Shown here one piece after another: positions 44,874 through 53,293 of a stretch of 64,000 nucleotides of DNA. The notes under the pieces were generated by a model. That model saw only the letters and a program-made list of their open reading frames with translations. It made no database searches and had not been told where the DNA came from. Position 1 is the first letter of the stretch, and every line of letters begins with the position of its first letter. The stretch covers positions 806,001-870,000 of the forward strand of contig NZ_JACRSO010000001.1 in assembly GCF_014384745.1 (NCBI RefSeq), written 5' to 3'. This DNA is from Luoshenia tenuis (GTDB lineage Bacteria > Bacillota > Clostridia > Christensenellales > GCA-900066905). Made by a program: the position numbers and the translations under genes.

Positions 44874-45323
44874 ATGGATAATATCCGCCCGGCAACCCTG
44901 GAGGACATCTCGCGGCTTGCCGAGATCGAGGTATTTAATTACCGCCTTAACTTTTACCCGGTGTTCCGGGATGACGCCTACTACTTTGGCGAGTTGACGG
45001 TTGCAAACGCGGTAGAGAATTACCGCCGTACGCAGGAGAACGTAAAAAACACTTATGTTTATGATGACGGCGTGGTAAAAGGCTTTATCCGCATTGAGGG
45101 TGGCGAGGTCGTCAAGCTGTTTGTCGAGCCGGTATTACAAGGCCAGTCCATCGGCGCCCAGTTATTGAATTATGCCATCGCGCATCATGCGGTCACCTTT
45201 TTGTGGGCTCTGGAGAAAAACGAAAGAGCGCTCCGTTTTTATCTGCAAAGGGGCTTTCACCTCACCGGTAAAAGGAAGTATGAGGAGGGAACCACGGAGT
45301 ATCTTGTACGCTTGGAGCGCTAA
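44874..45323 (+). CDS. GNAT-family N-acetyltransferase
   Basis: 149 residues: IRPATLEDISRLAEIEVFNY opening, VVKLFVEPVLQGQSIGAQLLNYAI (acetyl-CoA loop, about 83-105), LWALEKNERALRFYLQRGFHLTG ending. It transfers an acetyl group to an unknown amine. CGGAGG precedes the ATG. A perfect GATAATATTATC palindrome (44836-44847) lies just upstream and could be an operator. Confidence 0.88.
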   Translation: MDNIRPATLEDISRLAEIEVFNYRLNFYPVFRDDAYYFGELTVANAVENYRRTQENVKNTYVYDDGVVKGFIRIEGGEVVKLFVEPVLQGQSIGAQLLNYAIAHHAVTFLWALEKNERALRFYLQRGFHLTGKRKYEEGTTEYLVRLER

Positions 45324-45368
45324 AAGCGCTTATTCCCAGCGGGCGCTGCATTTGATTTTATACGAAAT

Positions 45369-45406
45369 AAGGAGGGGCTTCCATCCGGAAGGCCCTCCTT
45401 ATTTTT
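45369..45406. terminator. Bidirectional intrinsic terminator
   Basis: AAGGAGGG-CTTCC pairs with GGAAG-CCCTCCTT around a short loop, followed by ATTTTT. It lies between the convergent GNAT and LytTR genes. Confidence 0.82.
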
Positions 45407-45433
45407 CATCTCTTTTACATTCGGCTTTGTCCC

Positions 45434-46186
45434 TTACCCGCCGATCCGCCGCATCAGCTCCGGATAGCGCTCAAAGGTCAGCAGCGCATCCTGCTGGAGG
45501 CCGCGCAGTTTAACGATGTAGGTCCACCGGCCATAGGGATAAATGCCCTGAACAGCGCCTACGTTGATGATGTAGGATTTATGGCTGCGGAAAAACCGGT
45601 CCGGCGGCAGCTGGCGCTCCAGCTCCGACAGGGTATCGCCCGAAAGCACCCGTCCGCCCACGGTGTAGATCGCGCTTTGCCGCTCCTCCCGCTGGATGAG
45701 GATGATCTCGGCAGTATCCACCACCTGCACGCTCTCCTTGCGCTTGATGACCAGGCGCGTCCCTGCCGAGATCGATGCCGCAGGATCCATGCCCCTCAAA
45801 TATTCGCCCGCCTCGATCTGGCGCATCCGCTCCAGCGTCTCCTGTACCCGGGCGACCTTGAAGGGTTTGACCAGATAGTCCATGGCATACAGCTCAAAGG
45901 CCTCCCGCATGTACTCCTCATGTGCCGTTACAAACACGATGAATGCGCGCGGGTCGATATCCTGAATGCGTCTGGCACATTCCACCCCGCTTTGCAGCGG
46001 CATTTCAATGTCCAAAAACACCAGACGCGGCCGGTAGCGCTCAAACAGCTCCAGCGCCTCCAGCCCATCTTTCGCCTCCACAGGCGCTTCAAATCCCGGC
46101 GTTTTTTCCACGATTTTTTTAAGCAGCAGCCGCATCCCCGCGTCATCGTCTGCCACCATCGTTCGGATATTCAATGGATACGCCAC
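45434..46186 (-). CDS. LytTR-family response regulator
   Basis: 250 residues from a GTG; a TTG four codons in (46174) has the better AAAGGTGG site. Receiver domain (about 8-125): VADDD acidic pocket, phospho-acceptor FLDIEM, VTAHEEY, DYLVKPF. LytTR DNA-binding domain (about 145-245): IILIQREERQSAIYT, FFRSHKSYIINVGAVQGI. It is the AgrA-type partner for the histidine kinase at the other end of this gene cluster. Confidence 0.9.
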   Translation of the reverse strand: MAYPLNIRTMVADDDAGMRLLLKKIVEKTPGFEAPVEAKDGLEALELFERYRPRLVFLDIEMPLQSGVECARRIQDIDPRAFIVFVTAHEEYMREAFELYAMDYLVKPFKVARVQETLERMRQIEAGEYLRGMDPAASISAGTRLVIKRKESVQVVDTAEIILIQREERQSAIYTVGGRVLSGDTLSELERQLPPDRFFRSHKSYIINVGAVQGIYPYGRWTYIVKLRGLQQDALLTFERYPELMRRIGG

Positions 46187-46236
46187 CTTTCACCCAAAGA
46201 CAAGGCGCGCGGCCAAAGCTGCCGCGCGCCCTTTTT

Positions 46237-46932
46237 CTACTTGATATTGGCATAGCCGCCCGGCCGGAAGGGTCTACGCCCGCGCGGCGGACCCAGCACC
46301 TCACTCAGCACGATCCCCTGCAACAGGGTCTCCCGGTCCAGCTCAAGCTGCATCACCGTATCCTGCGCCTTGCCGTGCACCTGCATGGCCGCCGCTACCT
46401 GCGGAGGCGCATAGTCGTCCTGCCGCCTGCGCAGTTCCCGCTCCAGGGCAATTTTGCGGCTTTCAATATCCATGGCCGATTCTCCCAGAGAGCCTCCAGG
46501 CCCCCTGCCCTGGGTGCTCAGCGTCTCGCACCCCTCAGGCGAATGGGTTCCGTCCCCAAGGATATGGCTGCCCTGCCCTTGGGCCTGCAACAGACTGCCC
46601 TGCTCTGTCTGCTTAGTGCGGGCGCTTTTCTCCACCGCCGTTTGCACCGCGGCGGATACGGCAGCCTGCCAGGGCTGATCCTGCAGGGCCTGTTGCAGCG
46701 TATCGACGATCCTGCCGCCCGCGGCCTGCACTTCCGGGTCCTGCCGGATCTCTTCAACCTCTTTTTGCACCGGCTGGCTGTACTTTTGCATCAGCTCGTT
46801 AAGTTCATCCACCGCCGGATTGCGGCGCGCACCCGTCTGCGGCGGCTGTTTCTGGGCATTCTTGCCCGACTTTTTTGCCGCGCTTGAGGCGATCGCCACG
46901 ATCACGATGATGATAAATACTAAAACGTCCAT
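46237..46932 (-). CDS. Hypothetical membrane-anchored protein next to floA
   Basis: 231 residues. One N-terminal anchor (about 2-18) leads to a long hydrophilic, Gln/Ala-rich helical region and a short conserved-looking end, LLQGIVLSEVLGPPRGRRPF. Only one cysteine and no enzyme motif are seen. Position 35 bases after floA suggests a flotillin-domain partner. The C-terminal motif recurs, as I recall it, in similarly placed Clostridia proteins; that is a recollection, not a search. Confidence 0.6.
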   Translation of the reverse strand: MDVLVFIIIVIVAIASSAAKKSGKNAQKQPPQTGARRNPAVDELNELMQKYSQPVQKEVEEIRQDPEVQAAGGRIVDTLQQALQDQPWQAAVSAAVQTAVEKSARTKQTEQGSLLQAQGQGSHILGDGTHSPEGCETLSTQGRGPGGSLGESAMDIESRKIALERELRRRQDDYAPPQVAAAMQVHGKAQDTVMQLELDRETLLQGIVLSEVLGPPRGRRPFRPGGYANIK

Positions 46933-46967
46933 TTATCTAGGCTCCTTGCCCCGGCCGCCCTAAGGGG

Positions 46968-47960
46968 TTACTTTTGCGGCTGGTCGTTTTTGGGAGCGCC
47001 CATGCGGGAGATCGAATCGCGCATGCCGGTATCCGCTACCACATTTTGCATATTGTAATAGTCCAGCACGCCCAGCTTGCCCTCGCGCAGCGCGCTGGCC
47101 ATGGCCTTGGGCACTTCGGCCTCGGCCTCCACCACTTTGGCGCGCATCTCCTGCACCGCGGCCTGCATCTCCTGCTCTTTGGCAACGGCCATGGCCCGGC
47201 GCTCCTCCGCCTTGGCCTGGGCAATACGCTTGTCGGCCTCGGCCTGGTCCATCTGCAGCTGTGCGCCGATATTGCGCCCTACGTCCACGTCCGCAATGTC
47301 GATAGAGAGAATTTCAAAGGCCGTACCCGCGTCCAGGCCCTTGGAGAGCACCGTGCGGGAGATCAGATCCGGGTTTTCCAGCACCTGTTTATGGGTCTCA
47401 GCAGAACCTACCGTGGTAACGATACCCTCGCCTACGCGGGCGATGACCGTCTCCTCCCCCGCGCCGCCGACCAGCCGGTCAATATTGGCGCGCACCGTTA
47501 CCCGCGCCTTGGCCCGCAGCTCAATGCCGTCCTTGGCGATCGCCGCCACCACCGGGGTCTCGATGACCTTGGGGTTGACCGACATCTGTACTGCCTGGAG
47601 CACGTCCCGCCCGGCCAGGTCGATGGCGGCGGCCCGCTCAAACTCCAGCGGGATATCCGCGCGCTGCGCGGCGATCAAGGCGTTGATCACCCGGTCCACG
47701 TTGCCGCCGGCCAGGTAGTGCGCCTCAAGCTTATCGATCTGCACATCCAACCCCGCCTTAACGGCCTTGATCATGGGGTTGACGATGCGCGAGGGCACCA
47801 CGCGGCGGATGCGCATGCCGATCAGCGTAAAGATGCCTACCCTTACACCCGCCGCCATGGCGCTGATCCACAGCCCCAGCGGAACAAAGGTGAAGAAGAT
47901 GGTCAGAACGATGATCGCCGCCACCACGGCGATAATGATCCATAAGATTTCCATTGGCAT
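46968..47960 (-). CDS. floA: Flotillin-like protein FloA
   Basis: 330 residues from the ATG at 47958-47960 (GGGAGGT seven bases upstream). N-terminal membrane hairpin (about 3-30), SPFH-like domain (VPSRIVNPMIKAVKAGLDVQ, LEAHYLAGGNVDRVINALIAAQRA), then the Ala/Glu-rich coiled coil (DKRIAQAKAEERRAMAVAKEQEMQ, about 235-290). It organises membrane microdomains. NfeD lies 99 bases upstream, as in Bacillus and many Firmicutes. Confidence 0.95.
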   Translation of the reverse strand: MPMEILWIIIAVVAAIIVLTIFFTFVPLGLWISAMAAGVRVGIFTLIGMRIRRVVPSRIVNPMIKAVKAGLDVQIDKLEAHYLAGGNVDRVINALIAAQRADIPLEFERAAAIDLAGRDVLQAVQMSVNPKVIETPVVAAIAKDGIELRAKARVTVRANIDRLVGGAGEETVIARVGEGIVTTVGSAETHKQVLENPDLISRTVLSKGLDAGTAFEILSIDIADVDVGRNIGAQLQMDQAEADKRIAQAKAEERRAMAVAKEQEMQAAVQEMRAKVVEAEAEVPKAMASALREGKLGVLDYYNMQNVVADTGMRDSISRMGAPKNDQPQK

Positions 47961-48059
47961 ATGGGGTACCTCCCTTTTTGTCGTTAAACCTATCTCGTCC
48001 CTCTCTATATTCGAGAAGGTGCAACCCAATTCCTGTTTACAGTCCAGCGCGGATTTACA

Positions 48060-48569
48060 CTAAGCCTGCTCTTTGGCAAGCGCCCGCACCAGGATCCGCC
48101 GGCCCTCGACCTTGGTGATCTCCACCGGACAGCCCGGTTCGATGTACTCCCCATCGCTGACCACGTCCAGCTTGACGCCATCAAAATCTGCGCTGCCGGT
48201 AGGCCGCAGGGTGGTCAAGGTTCTGCCCACCTTTCCCAAAAAGACCTCCATATCCTCCGTGGAGCGGAAGCCCTGCTCCCGGTTCAGGCGCGCTTTTAAG
48301 ATCAGCGGCGTCCTTGATATAATGCCCTTGGTGGCCGAATGCAATGCAAACGCCAGGGCAACGCCCAATACCGCCAGTACGATGATCACCAATAGAATCG
48401 CTTCCATCAGCGATTTGGCCTGCAGGCCGATGCCCGCGATCAGTAAAATGATCCCCAGGGTGCCCGGCACCCCAAAGCCCGGTATAAACATCTCCACGAT
48501 CACCAAGATCACGCCAAAGACGATCATGGCAATGGGCAGCCATACGATGGCTGTTAATGCCTCCAACAT
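48060..48569 (-). CDS. NfeD-family membrane protein
   Basis: 169 residues from the ATG at 48567-48569, six bases after GGAGGG. Two to three membrane helices (IVFGVILVIVEMFIPGFGVPG, then about 35-80) and a C-terminal OB-fold domain (about 100-165: GKVGRTLTTLRPTGSADFDG, VEGRRILV). NfeD proteins partner with SPFH proteins; this one lacks the N-terminal serine-protease domain of the long form. Confidence 0.9.
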   Translation of the reverse strand: MLEALTAIVWLPIAMIVFGVILVIVEMFIPGFGVPGTLGIILLIAGIGLQAKSLMEAILLVIIVLAVLGVALAFALHSATKGIISRTPLILKARLNREQGFRSTEDMEVFLGKVGRTLTTLRPTGSADFDGVKLDVVSDGEYIEPGCPVEITKVEGRRILVRALAKEQA

Positions 48570-48667
48570 CGGCGACCCTCCTTTCCAACATCTATATTCA
48601 GTATAGAGGCGCGGCCCGATCTGCACAAGGCCAGGCGCGCCAAAGATACACCCACGCGTCCCAATTG

Positions 48668-49519
48668 TCATGCCTTGGGCAGCCGCAAAGAGAAAGTGGT
48701 GCCGTTTCCATCGGATTGCAGCGCGATGCTGCCGCCGTTTTCCTCTAAAATATGCGAAACGATGGCCAGCCCCATGCCCCGCTCGTCCCCCTTGGTGGAA
48801 AACCCAGGTTTAAAGATCTGCTCCCGCAGGGAAGCGGGGATCTCGGGGCCATTATTATGCACGCTGATCCGGTAACTTTTTAGATCCTCGCTCAGCTCGA
48901 CCAGGATCGTCCCCTTGCACTGTGCAAGCATTACCGCTTCTGCCGCGTTGTCGATCAGGTTGCCCAGCACCCTGCACAGCGCCCAAGGCTCGATGGCCAG
49001 GTGCTCAAGCCGGGTGCCCACCTGCAACTCAAACTGAAGGCCCTTTTGCTCGCAGTCGCCCGCCTTTGCCTGTAAAAGCGCGTTGACGGCCGGCTGCGCC
49101 GTGCGCATCATCCGGCTGACGCGCTTGATATCGCTGTAAATATCGCCGATATACTCGTCCGCCGCGGCATATTCCTCCATCTCCATCAACCCGTGCAACA
49201 CCTGCAGATGGTTTAAGAAGTCGTGCCGCTGGGCGCGCAGCGTCAGGTTCAGCTTTTCCATCTGTCCCACGGTATCGATCAGCATCTCATTGCGCTCGCG
49301 GCTGCCCCAGAGCATCATGGTCTCCCGCACGGCGAGGATGCCGTTGAGGATCACCAGCAGCGCAGCCACCAGCAGCGCCCCCTGCGCGCCGCCCAGCCAG
49401 GCGATGTCCTCATCGTTTATCAGCAGGATCACCAGCGCCCCCAGCGCCAGTACCTGCAGCGCAGCGAGAATCGCCATCCCCACCACCGCTTTGCGCACGA
49501 CCAAGTTCTTTTTATTCAT
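48668..49519 (-). CDS. Sensor histidine kinase (Spo0B-type dimerisation, AgrC/CitA-like)
   Basis: 283 residues from the ATG at 49517-49519 (GGAGAG eight bases upstream). Two membrane helices (about 12-35 and 42-65) with almost no outside loop, so it probably senses within the membrane. The phospho-acceptor helix is AQRHDFLNHLQVLHGLMEM and the ATPase boxes are NLIDNAAEAV, GFSTKGDERGMGLAIVSHIL and GTTFSLRLP. It is first in a run of five co-directed genes ending in the LytTR regulator. Confidence 0.9.
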   Translation of the reverse strand: MNKKNLVVRKAVVGMAILAALQVLALGALVILLINDEDIAWLGGAQGALLVAALLVILNGILAVRETMMLWGSRERNEMLIDTVGQMEKLNLTLRAQRHDFLNHLQVLHGLMEMEEYAAADEYIGDIYSDIKRVSRMMRTAQPAVNALLQAKAGDCEQKGLQFELQVGTRLEHLAIEPWALCRVLGNLIDNAAEAVMLAQCKGTILVELSEDLKSYRISVHNNGPEIPASLREQIFKPGFSTKGDERGMGLAIVSHILEENGGSIALQSDGNGTTFSLRLPKA

Positions 49520-49560
49520 ACCCATCTCTCTCCAGGGCCATTCCCAGCCCTACTACCCTT

Positions 49561-49590
49561 ATTATGGCCATTGTACGCCCAATATGTAAA
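49561..49590 (-). promoter_or_regulatory. Possible promoter of the kinase-NfeD-FloA operon
   Basis: Minus strand TTTACA (49585-49590), 18-base spacer, CATAAT (49561-49566), about 40 bases before the kinase start. Confidence 0.4.
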
Positions 49591-49626
49591 AATTTCATAT
49601 CGGGATATTCCTGCTCGATCAGTATT

Positions 49627-49668
49627 AAAACGGCGGCGCCGCACATCCCTTGCGGTGCCGCCGTTTTA
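49627..49668 (-). terminator. Intrinsic terminator of the ABC exporter operon
   Basis: AAAACGGCGGC and the following GCCGCA pair with TGCGGTGCCGCCGTTTT, directly after the permease stop. Confidence 0.8.
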
Positions 49669-49677
49669 TACGACGCT

Positions 49678-51279
49678 TTAATTCAGCGCTAAAAAGAGTT
49701 TGACCCCTTTTTTGCGCATCCACCCCCAAAGCGCCGCGATAGCCAGCGCCAGTACGCCGCAGCAGATCGCGTAAAAGCTCTCAAAGGCCATCACCGCGCT
49801 CAAGGCAAACGCATATAACAGCCCCAGGCCGATGGCCAACAGCATCGGCCCAAAGATGCCGATAAAGGCGCTCATGGATTGTTTGACGATGATCGCATCG
49901 CTGGTGCCATCCAGCTTGGGCAGGTAAAGGTTGACCATCAGGCCAAAGACCGCCACCAGCGCTGAGAATAGCGCCGGCAAAAGGATCAGCATCAGCGTCT
50001 GTGCCGCTGTAAAGTGGAAGGCCAGCCCGATCAGCAGGGCGCTGAGCGCCGTACCCGGCACCGCAACCAATAGGTTAAGCAAAATTTTCGCCTTAAACAG
50101 CTCCATAGGATCGATCGGAGCCTCTTTTAAAATCCAAAGCGTCTTGCCCTCCAGGCTGATGGATACATCCGTGGTGCAGCAAGTGGAAACCATAAACAGG
50201 ATGACCGCCAGCACCATGGGGAAGATCACCTGCGTATCAAGGCCGATCTGCGCGATCATATCGCCGATCTGGCCGCTGGCAAACAGACAATAGATCCCAC
50301 CGCCCAGCATCAATACGATGCCAAAGGCCGTATTCATCAGATAAATGGAAGAACCCGTGTAGCGGCTAAACTCTTTTTTGAGCAGCGCGCCAAAGGCGCT
50401 GCCCGCCGCTACCTCGCGCAGCTTATAATCCCTGCGCAGCTGATGGCTCCCAAGGCCTGTGATCACCTTTTTATAGCACCGGGAGAACAGGTACACCAGC
50501 GCCACAAAGGGCAATACACTGATGGCTATCAGCGCCAGCAGCGCCAACAGGTCTGCATTGCAGGCCGCCTGCTGCATCAGCGCCACCGGGAACACGTATT
50601 GCTGCAGCGCTAAGCGTATCCCCTCCGGGTTTTGGGTGATCCCGGTCATCTGGGCGTTAAGGCTAAAGGCAAATACCATCAGCAACGCCAGTGCCACAAA
50701 GTAAAGGATATTGCTGATCAGCTTCTTTTTGGGCATACGACTGGAGATCAGCGAGATCACAAATCCCACGATGAGGGACAGCAGCGTAGGCAGCAGCGCC
50801 AAAAATGCCATGCCTACTAAAAATAGCAGCAAAAACCCGACGCCGCCCGCGCCGCCGTAGACCAGGTAGGCAATGCCCGCCGGCACGGCCAGAAACAGCC
50901 CGATGACCAGATTCTCAAGGTACACGGCAAACACCCGGCTGAGCATGACTGTAAAGGCGTTTACCGGCAGCGAAAAAATCAGGTCCTTATCCTTTCCGCC
51001 AAATACGACTCCCTGTGCGCTGAACACGGTAAAGACGAACATCATCACCGCGCCCAGGGTCGCCATCAGCATCAGCATGATGTCCAGCCCGCCAACCGGA
51101 GAGAGCACCTGGGCAAACATAAACGAATAGATGCCCGAAATGTAGAGCATGACCGCACAGATCAAGATCAACGCACCCAGGCCCGTTGCCGCCCGGCGCT
51201 TATTGCGCCGGCCGCCCATATTGCTGTTCATCAGCAGGGCCTTAAAATCCAGCTTTAATAGGGTCCAAAACTTTTTCAT
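49678..51279 (-). CDS. ABC exporter permease
   Basis: 533 residues with about twelve membrane helices arranged as in large ABC-2-like exporters. The N-terminal LLKLDFKALLMNSN and KDLIFSLPVNAFTVMLSRVFAVYLENL fit that group; the SLPV segment is typical of its intracellular loop. The substrate is unknown (peptide, antibiotic or lipid). It lies 15 bases after its ATPase gene. Confidence 0.82.
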   Translation of the reverse strand: MKKFWTLLKLDFKALLMNSNMGGRRNKRRAATGLGALILICAVMLYISGIYSFMFAQVLSPVGGLDIMLMLMATLGAVMMFVFTVFSAQGVVFGGKDKDLIFSLPVNAFTVMLSRVFAVYLENLVIGLFLAVPAGIAYLVYGGAGGVGFLLLFLVGMAFLALLPTLLSLIVGFVISLISSRMPKKKLISNILYFVALALLMVFAFSLNAQMTGITQNPEGIRLALQQYVFPVALMQQAACNADLLALLALIAISVLPFVALVYLFSRCYKKVITGLGSHQLRRDYKLREVAAGSAFGALLKKEFSRYTGSSIYLMNTAFGIVLMLGGGIYCLFASGQIGDMIAQIGLDTQVIFPMVLAVILFMVSTCCTTDVSISLEGKTLWILKEAPIDPMELFKAKILLNLLVAVPGTALSALLIGLAFHFTAAQTLMLILLPALFSALVAVFGLMVNLYLPKLDGTSDAIIVKQSMSAFIGIFGPMLLAIGLGLLYAFALSAVMAFESFYAICCGVLALAIAALWGWMRKKGVKLFLALN

Positions 51280-51294
51280 TACGCTTCACCCCGC

Positions 51295-52011
51295 CTACTT
51301 GCCCTGTTCGACCAATTCCAGAAACACTTCCTCCAGCGAGGAATCGCCCACGATGTCCGCCATTTTACCCTGGACGACCAGCTTGCCGTTCCGGATGATG
51401 GCCACCCGGTCGCACAGCTTTTCGGCTACCTCCAGCACGTGGGTGGAGAAGAAAACCGCCCCGCCCGCATCGCACAGCTCGCGCAAAAAGCCCTTCATTA
51501 GATGGGCCGCGCTGGGGTCCAGCCCCACAAAGGGCTCATCCAGGATCAGCAGCTTGGGCTGGCGCATAAAAGCGCTGATCAGCGCCAGCTTCTGCTTCAT
51601 GCCGTGGCTATAGCTGGCGATCGGGCTGCCCAGGGCGCCGGTCATCTCAAAGGCATCGGCATATTTGGCGATCAGCGCCTCCCGCTTCTCCTTGGGGATA
51701 CCGTAGATATCCGCGATAAACTTTAAATAGGCAATGCCGCTTAAAAACTCATACATGTCCGGGTTATCCGGCAAAAACGCCATGATCTGCTTGGCCGCAA
51801 CCGGTTCGCTGGTAATGGATTTACCGTCGATAGTGATCTCTCCCTCGTCGAAATCCAGTATCCCGGCTACAGCGCGCAGCGTCGTGGTCTTTCCAGCGCC
51901 GTTATGCCCGATAAAGCCGAAGATCTCGCCGCTTTGCACATCCAGTGTCAGCCCGTCTACCGCCTTTTTGCCTCCGGCGTACTGCTTTGTCAGGTTCCTG
52001 ATGTTTAACAT
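51295..52011 (-). CDS. ABC exporter ATP-binding protein
   Basis: 238 residues from the ATG at 52009-52011, five bases after GAGGT-like sequence. Walker A GHNGAGKTTTLR (about 38-49), signature SYSHGMKQKLALISAFM, Walker B LLILDEPFVGLDP, H-loop STHVLE. It energises the permease encoded next and is preceded by its probable HTH regulator. Confidence 0.93.
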   Translation of the reverse strand: MLNIRNLTKQYAGGKKAVDGLTLDVQSGEIFGFIGHNGAGKTTTLRAVAGILDFDEGEITIDGKSITSEPVAAKQIMAFLPDNPDMYEFLSGIAYLKFIADIYGIPKEKREALIAKYADAFEMTGALGSPIASYSHGMKQKLALISAFMRQPKLLILDEPFVGLDPSAAHLMKGFLRELCDAGGAVFFSTHVLEVAEKLCDRVAIIRNGKLVVQGKMADIVGDSSLEEVFLELVEQGK

Positions 52012-52058
52012 AACGCACCTCTTCATTTTTCTCTGGCAGTCCTGATTTCAGGGTGCCT

Positions 52059-52649
52059 TTATTTAGCCGGGCCTTGCGGCCCGCGGCCTTCCTCTTGTGG
52101 GGTCCCGCATCTCCCCGTCCTGGGCGGGGTGGAGATCGTAGCCAGGTTGCGCAGTTTGCGCCCGGGCGCATAGTCATTGGCCGTTGCCCGGCTGATGATT
52201 TGACCCAACTGCATAAAAATCTGCTCCATTTCCGCATCACTGGCATAAAACCCGGCCACGCGGAACGAAACATAATCTCCCGAAAGGTCGATATTCTTCT
52301 GCCCTCGGTACACGGTGAACTGCTCCATCAAATTCGCCATGCCATGTGCGATCAAGGCCAAAAACTGGTCGCCCGTCATCACCTGATCCTGCGAATACGC
52401 ATTCTCCTTCCGGAAAGACTCGCTGACCGCATAGACCTTCTCTTTGACGGAGCGCACCTTTTGTTCCCGAACGACGACGATCACCCCCGCATCCAACAAT
52501 CCGCGGACATGGCGGTACAGCGTGGCCTGAGGGATATCCGCGCATACCTTGCCTAGTTCCCGGGTAGTTGCCTCACCGCGGCGCCATATTTCAAGCATCA
52601 GCCTGCCCTTTAGCGGATGCATCAGTATATCGATCGTGCGCTCTTTCAA
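52059..52649 (-). CDS. Winged-helix transcriptional regulator of the ABC operon
   Basis: 196 residues from the TTG at 52647-52649, six bases after GGAGGG; no ATG fits. N-terminal winged helix (about 1-75): ILMHPLKGRLMLEIWRRGEATTRELGKVC, DIPQATLYRHVRGLLDAGVI. A helical effector or dimer domain follows. The Gly/Pro-rich tail has no match. It is first in the operon with the exporter and probably represses it through the palindrome in its own promoter. Confidence 0.8.
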   Translation of the reverse strand: MKERTIDILMHPLKGRLMLEIWRRGEATTRELGKVCADIPQATLYRHVRGLLDAGVIVVVREQKVRSVKEKVYAVSESFRKENAYSQDQVMTGDQFLALIAHGMANLMEQFTVYRGQKNIDLSGDYVSFRVAGFYASDAEMEQIFMQLGQIISRATANDYAPGRKLRNLATISTPPRTGRCGTPQEEGRGPQGPAK

Positions 52650-52671
52650 CCTCACCCCTCCTGTTTGCTTT

Positions 52672-52700
52672 ACATTATCAAACTGATAATAAAATGTCAA
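52672..52700 (-). promoter_or_regulatory. Promoter with palindromic operator for the HTH-ABC operon
   Basis: Minus strand TTGACA (52695-52700), 17-base spacer, TAATGT (52672-52677). ATTATCA-N3-TGATAAT (52674-52690) is a perfect palindrome over the -10 and spacer, a good position for repression. Confidence 0.72.
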
Positions 52701-52773
52701 ACCCTTTTGCCCCAAATGACGGGCAGCGCGCATGAAAGCAACATGCACCGTCCTTATCGGCCATCAATACGTA

Positions 52774-52829
52774 TTGACAAATCTTTTACCCGGCAGTATA
52801 TTTAAGTAAATTTAATTAAATTAGCTTAA
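52774..52829 (+). promoter_or_regulatory. Promoter and 28-base palindrome for the marR-MATE operon
   Basis: TTGACA (52774-52779), 17-base spacer, TATATT (52797-52802), then a near-perfect 28-base palindrome (52802-52829), TTAAG at one end and CTTAA at the other, around AATTTAATTAAATT. A MarR dimer bound there would block the transcript start. Confidence 0.78.
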
Positions 52830-52846
52830 TAAAATGAGGTGTGTCA

Positions 52847-53281
52847 ATGAACTTGCGAGATAGTCTCAATCGCTATTATTATGATACAACGGTTGCCGAT
52901 CTGCGCCAGCTTGGCCGCACAGGCGGTGGTACGCTGTCCTACAACAGCATTATGTATCTGGATGTCATCTCCTACCAGCACCAGCAGGGGGGCTGCACCT
53001 TGACGACTCTGGCCGATACGCTGCATATCTCTCGCGCCGCAGCTACGATTAAGGTGGGGGATCTGGTCAAGTTAGGGCTGGTTGAAAAAAACCGCAGTCA
53101 GGCCGACCGACGCGTCGTTTACCTAAACGTGACAGATATGGTCGTCTCTGCCCTGCGCGCGTACGACGGGCCCTTTGAGCGCGCTGTGCAGCTGGTAGAA
53201 GCACGCTTCAAAAAAGAAGAGATCGATACATTTTGCGAAATACTGGATACCTTTAGCCAGGAGTACATTAAAAACGCCTAA
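52847..53281 (+). CDS. MarR-family transcriptional regulator
   Basis: 144 residues from the ATG at 52847, close after GAGGT; a GTG two codons before is possible. Winged helix: LTTLADTLHISRAAATIKVGDLVKLGLVEKNRSQADRRVVYLNVT (about 48-95). Helical dimerisation ends. It is 12 bases from the MATE gene, a MepR-MepA-like pair in which the regulator represses itself and the pump until a substrate binds. Confidence 0.88.
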   Translation: MNLRDSLNRYYYDTTVADLRQLGRTGGGTLSYNSIMYLDVISYQHQQGGCTLTTLADTLHISRAAATIKVGDLVKLGLVEKNRSQADRRVVYLNVTDMVVSALRAYDGPFERAVQLVEARFKKEEIDTFCEILDTFSQEYIKNA

Positions 53282-53293
53282 AGGAAGGGAATC

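Noticed and set aside
46974..47945. A 323-residue plus-strand frame opposite floA
   Set aside because: Antisense shadow of a well-supported flotillin gene, with no start signal or recognisable domain.
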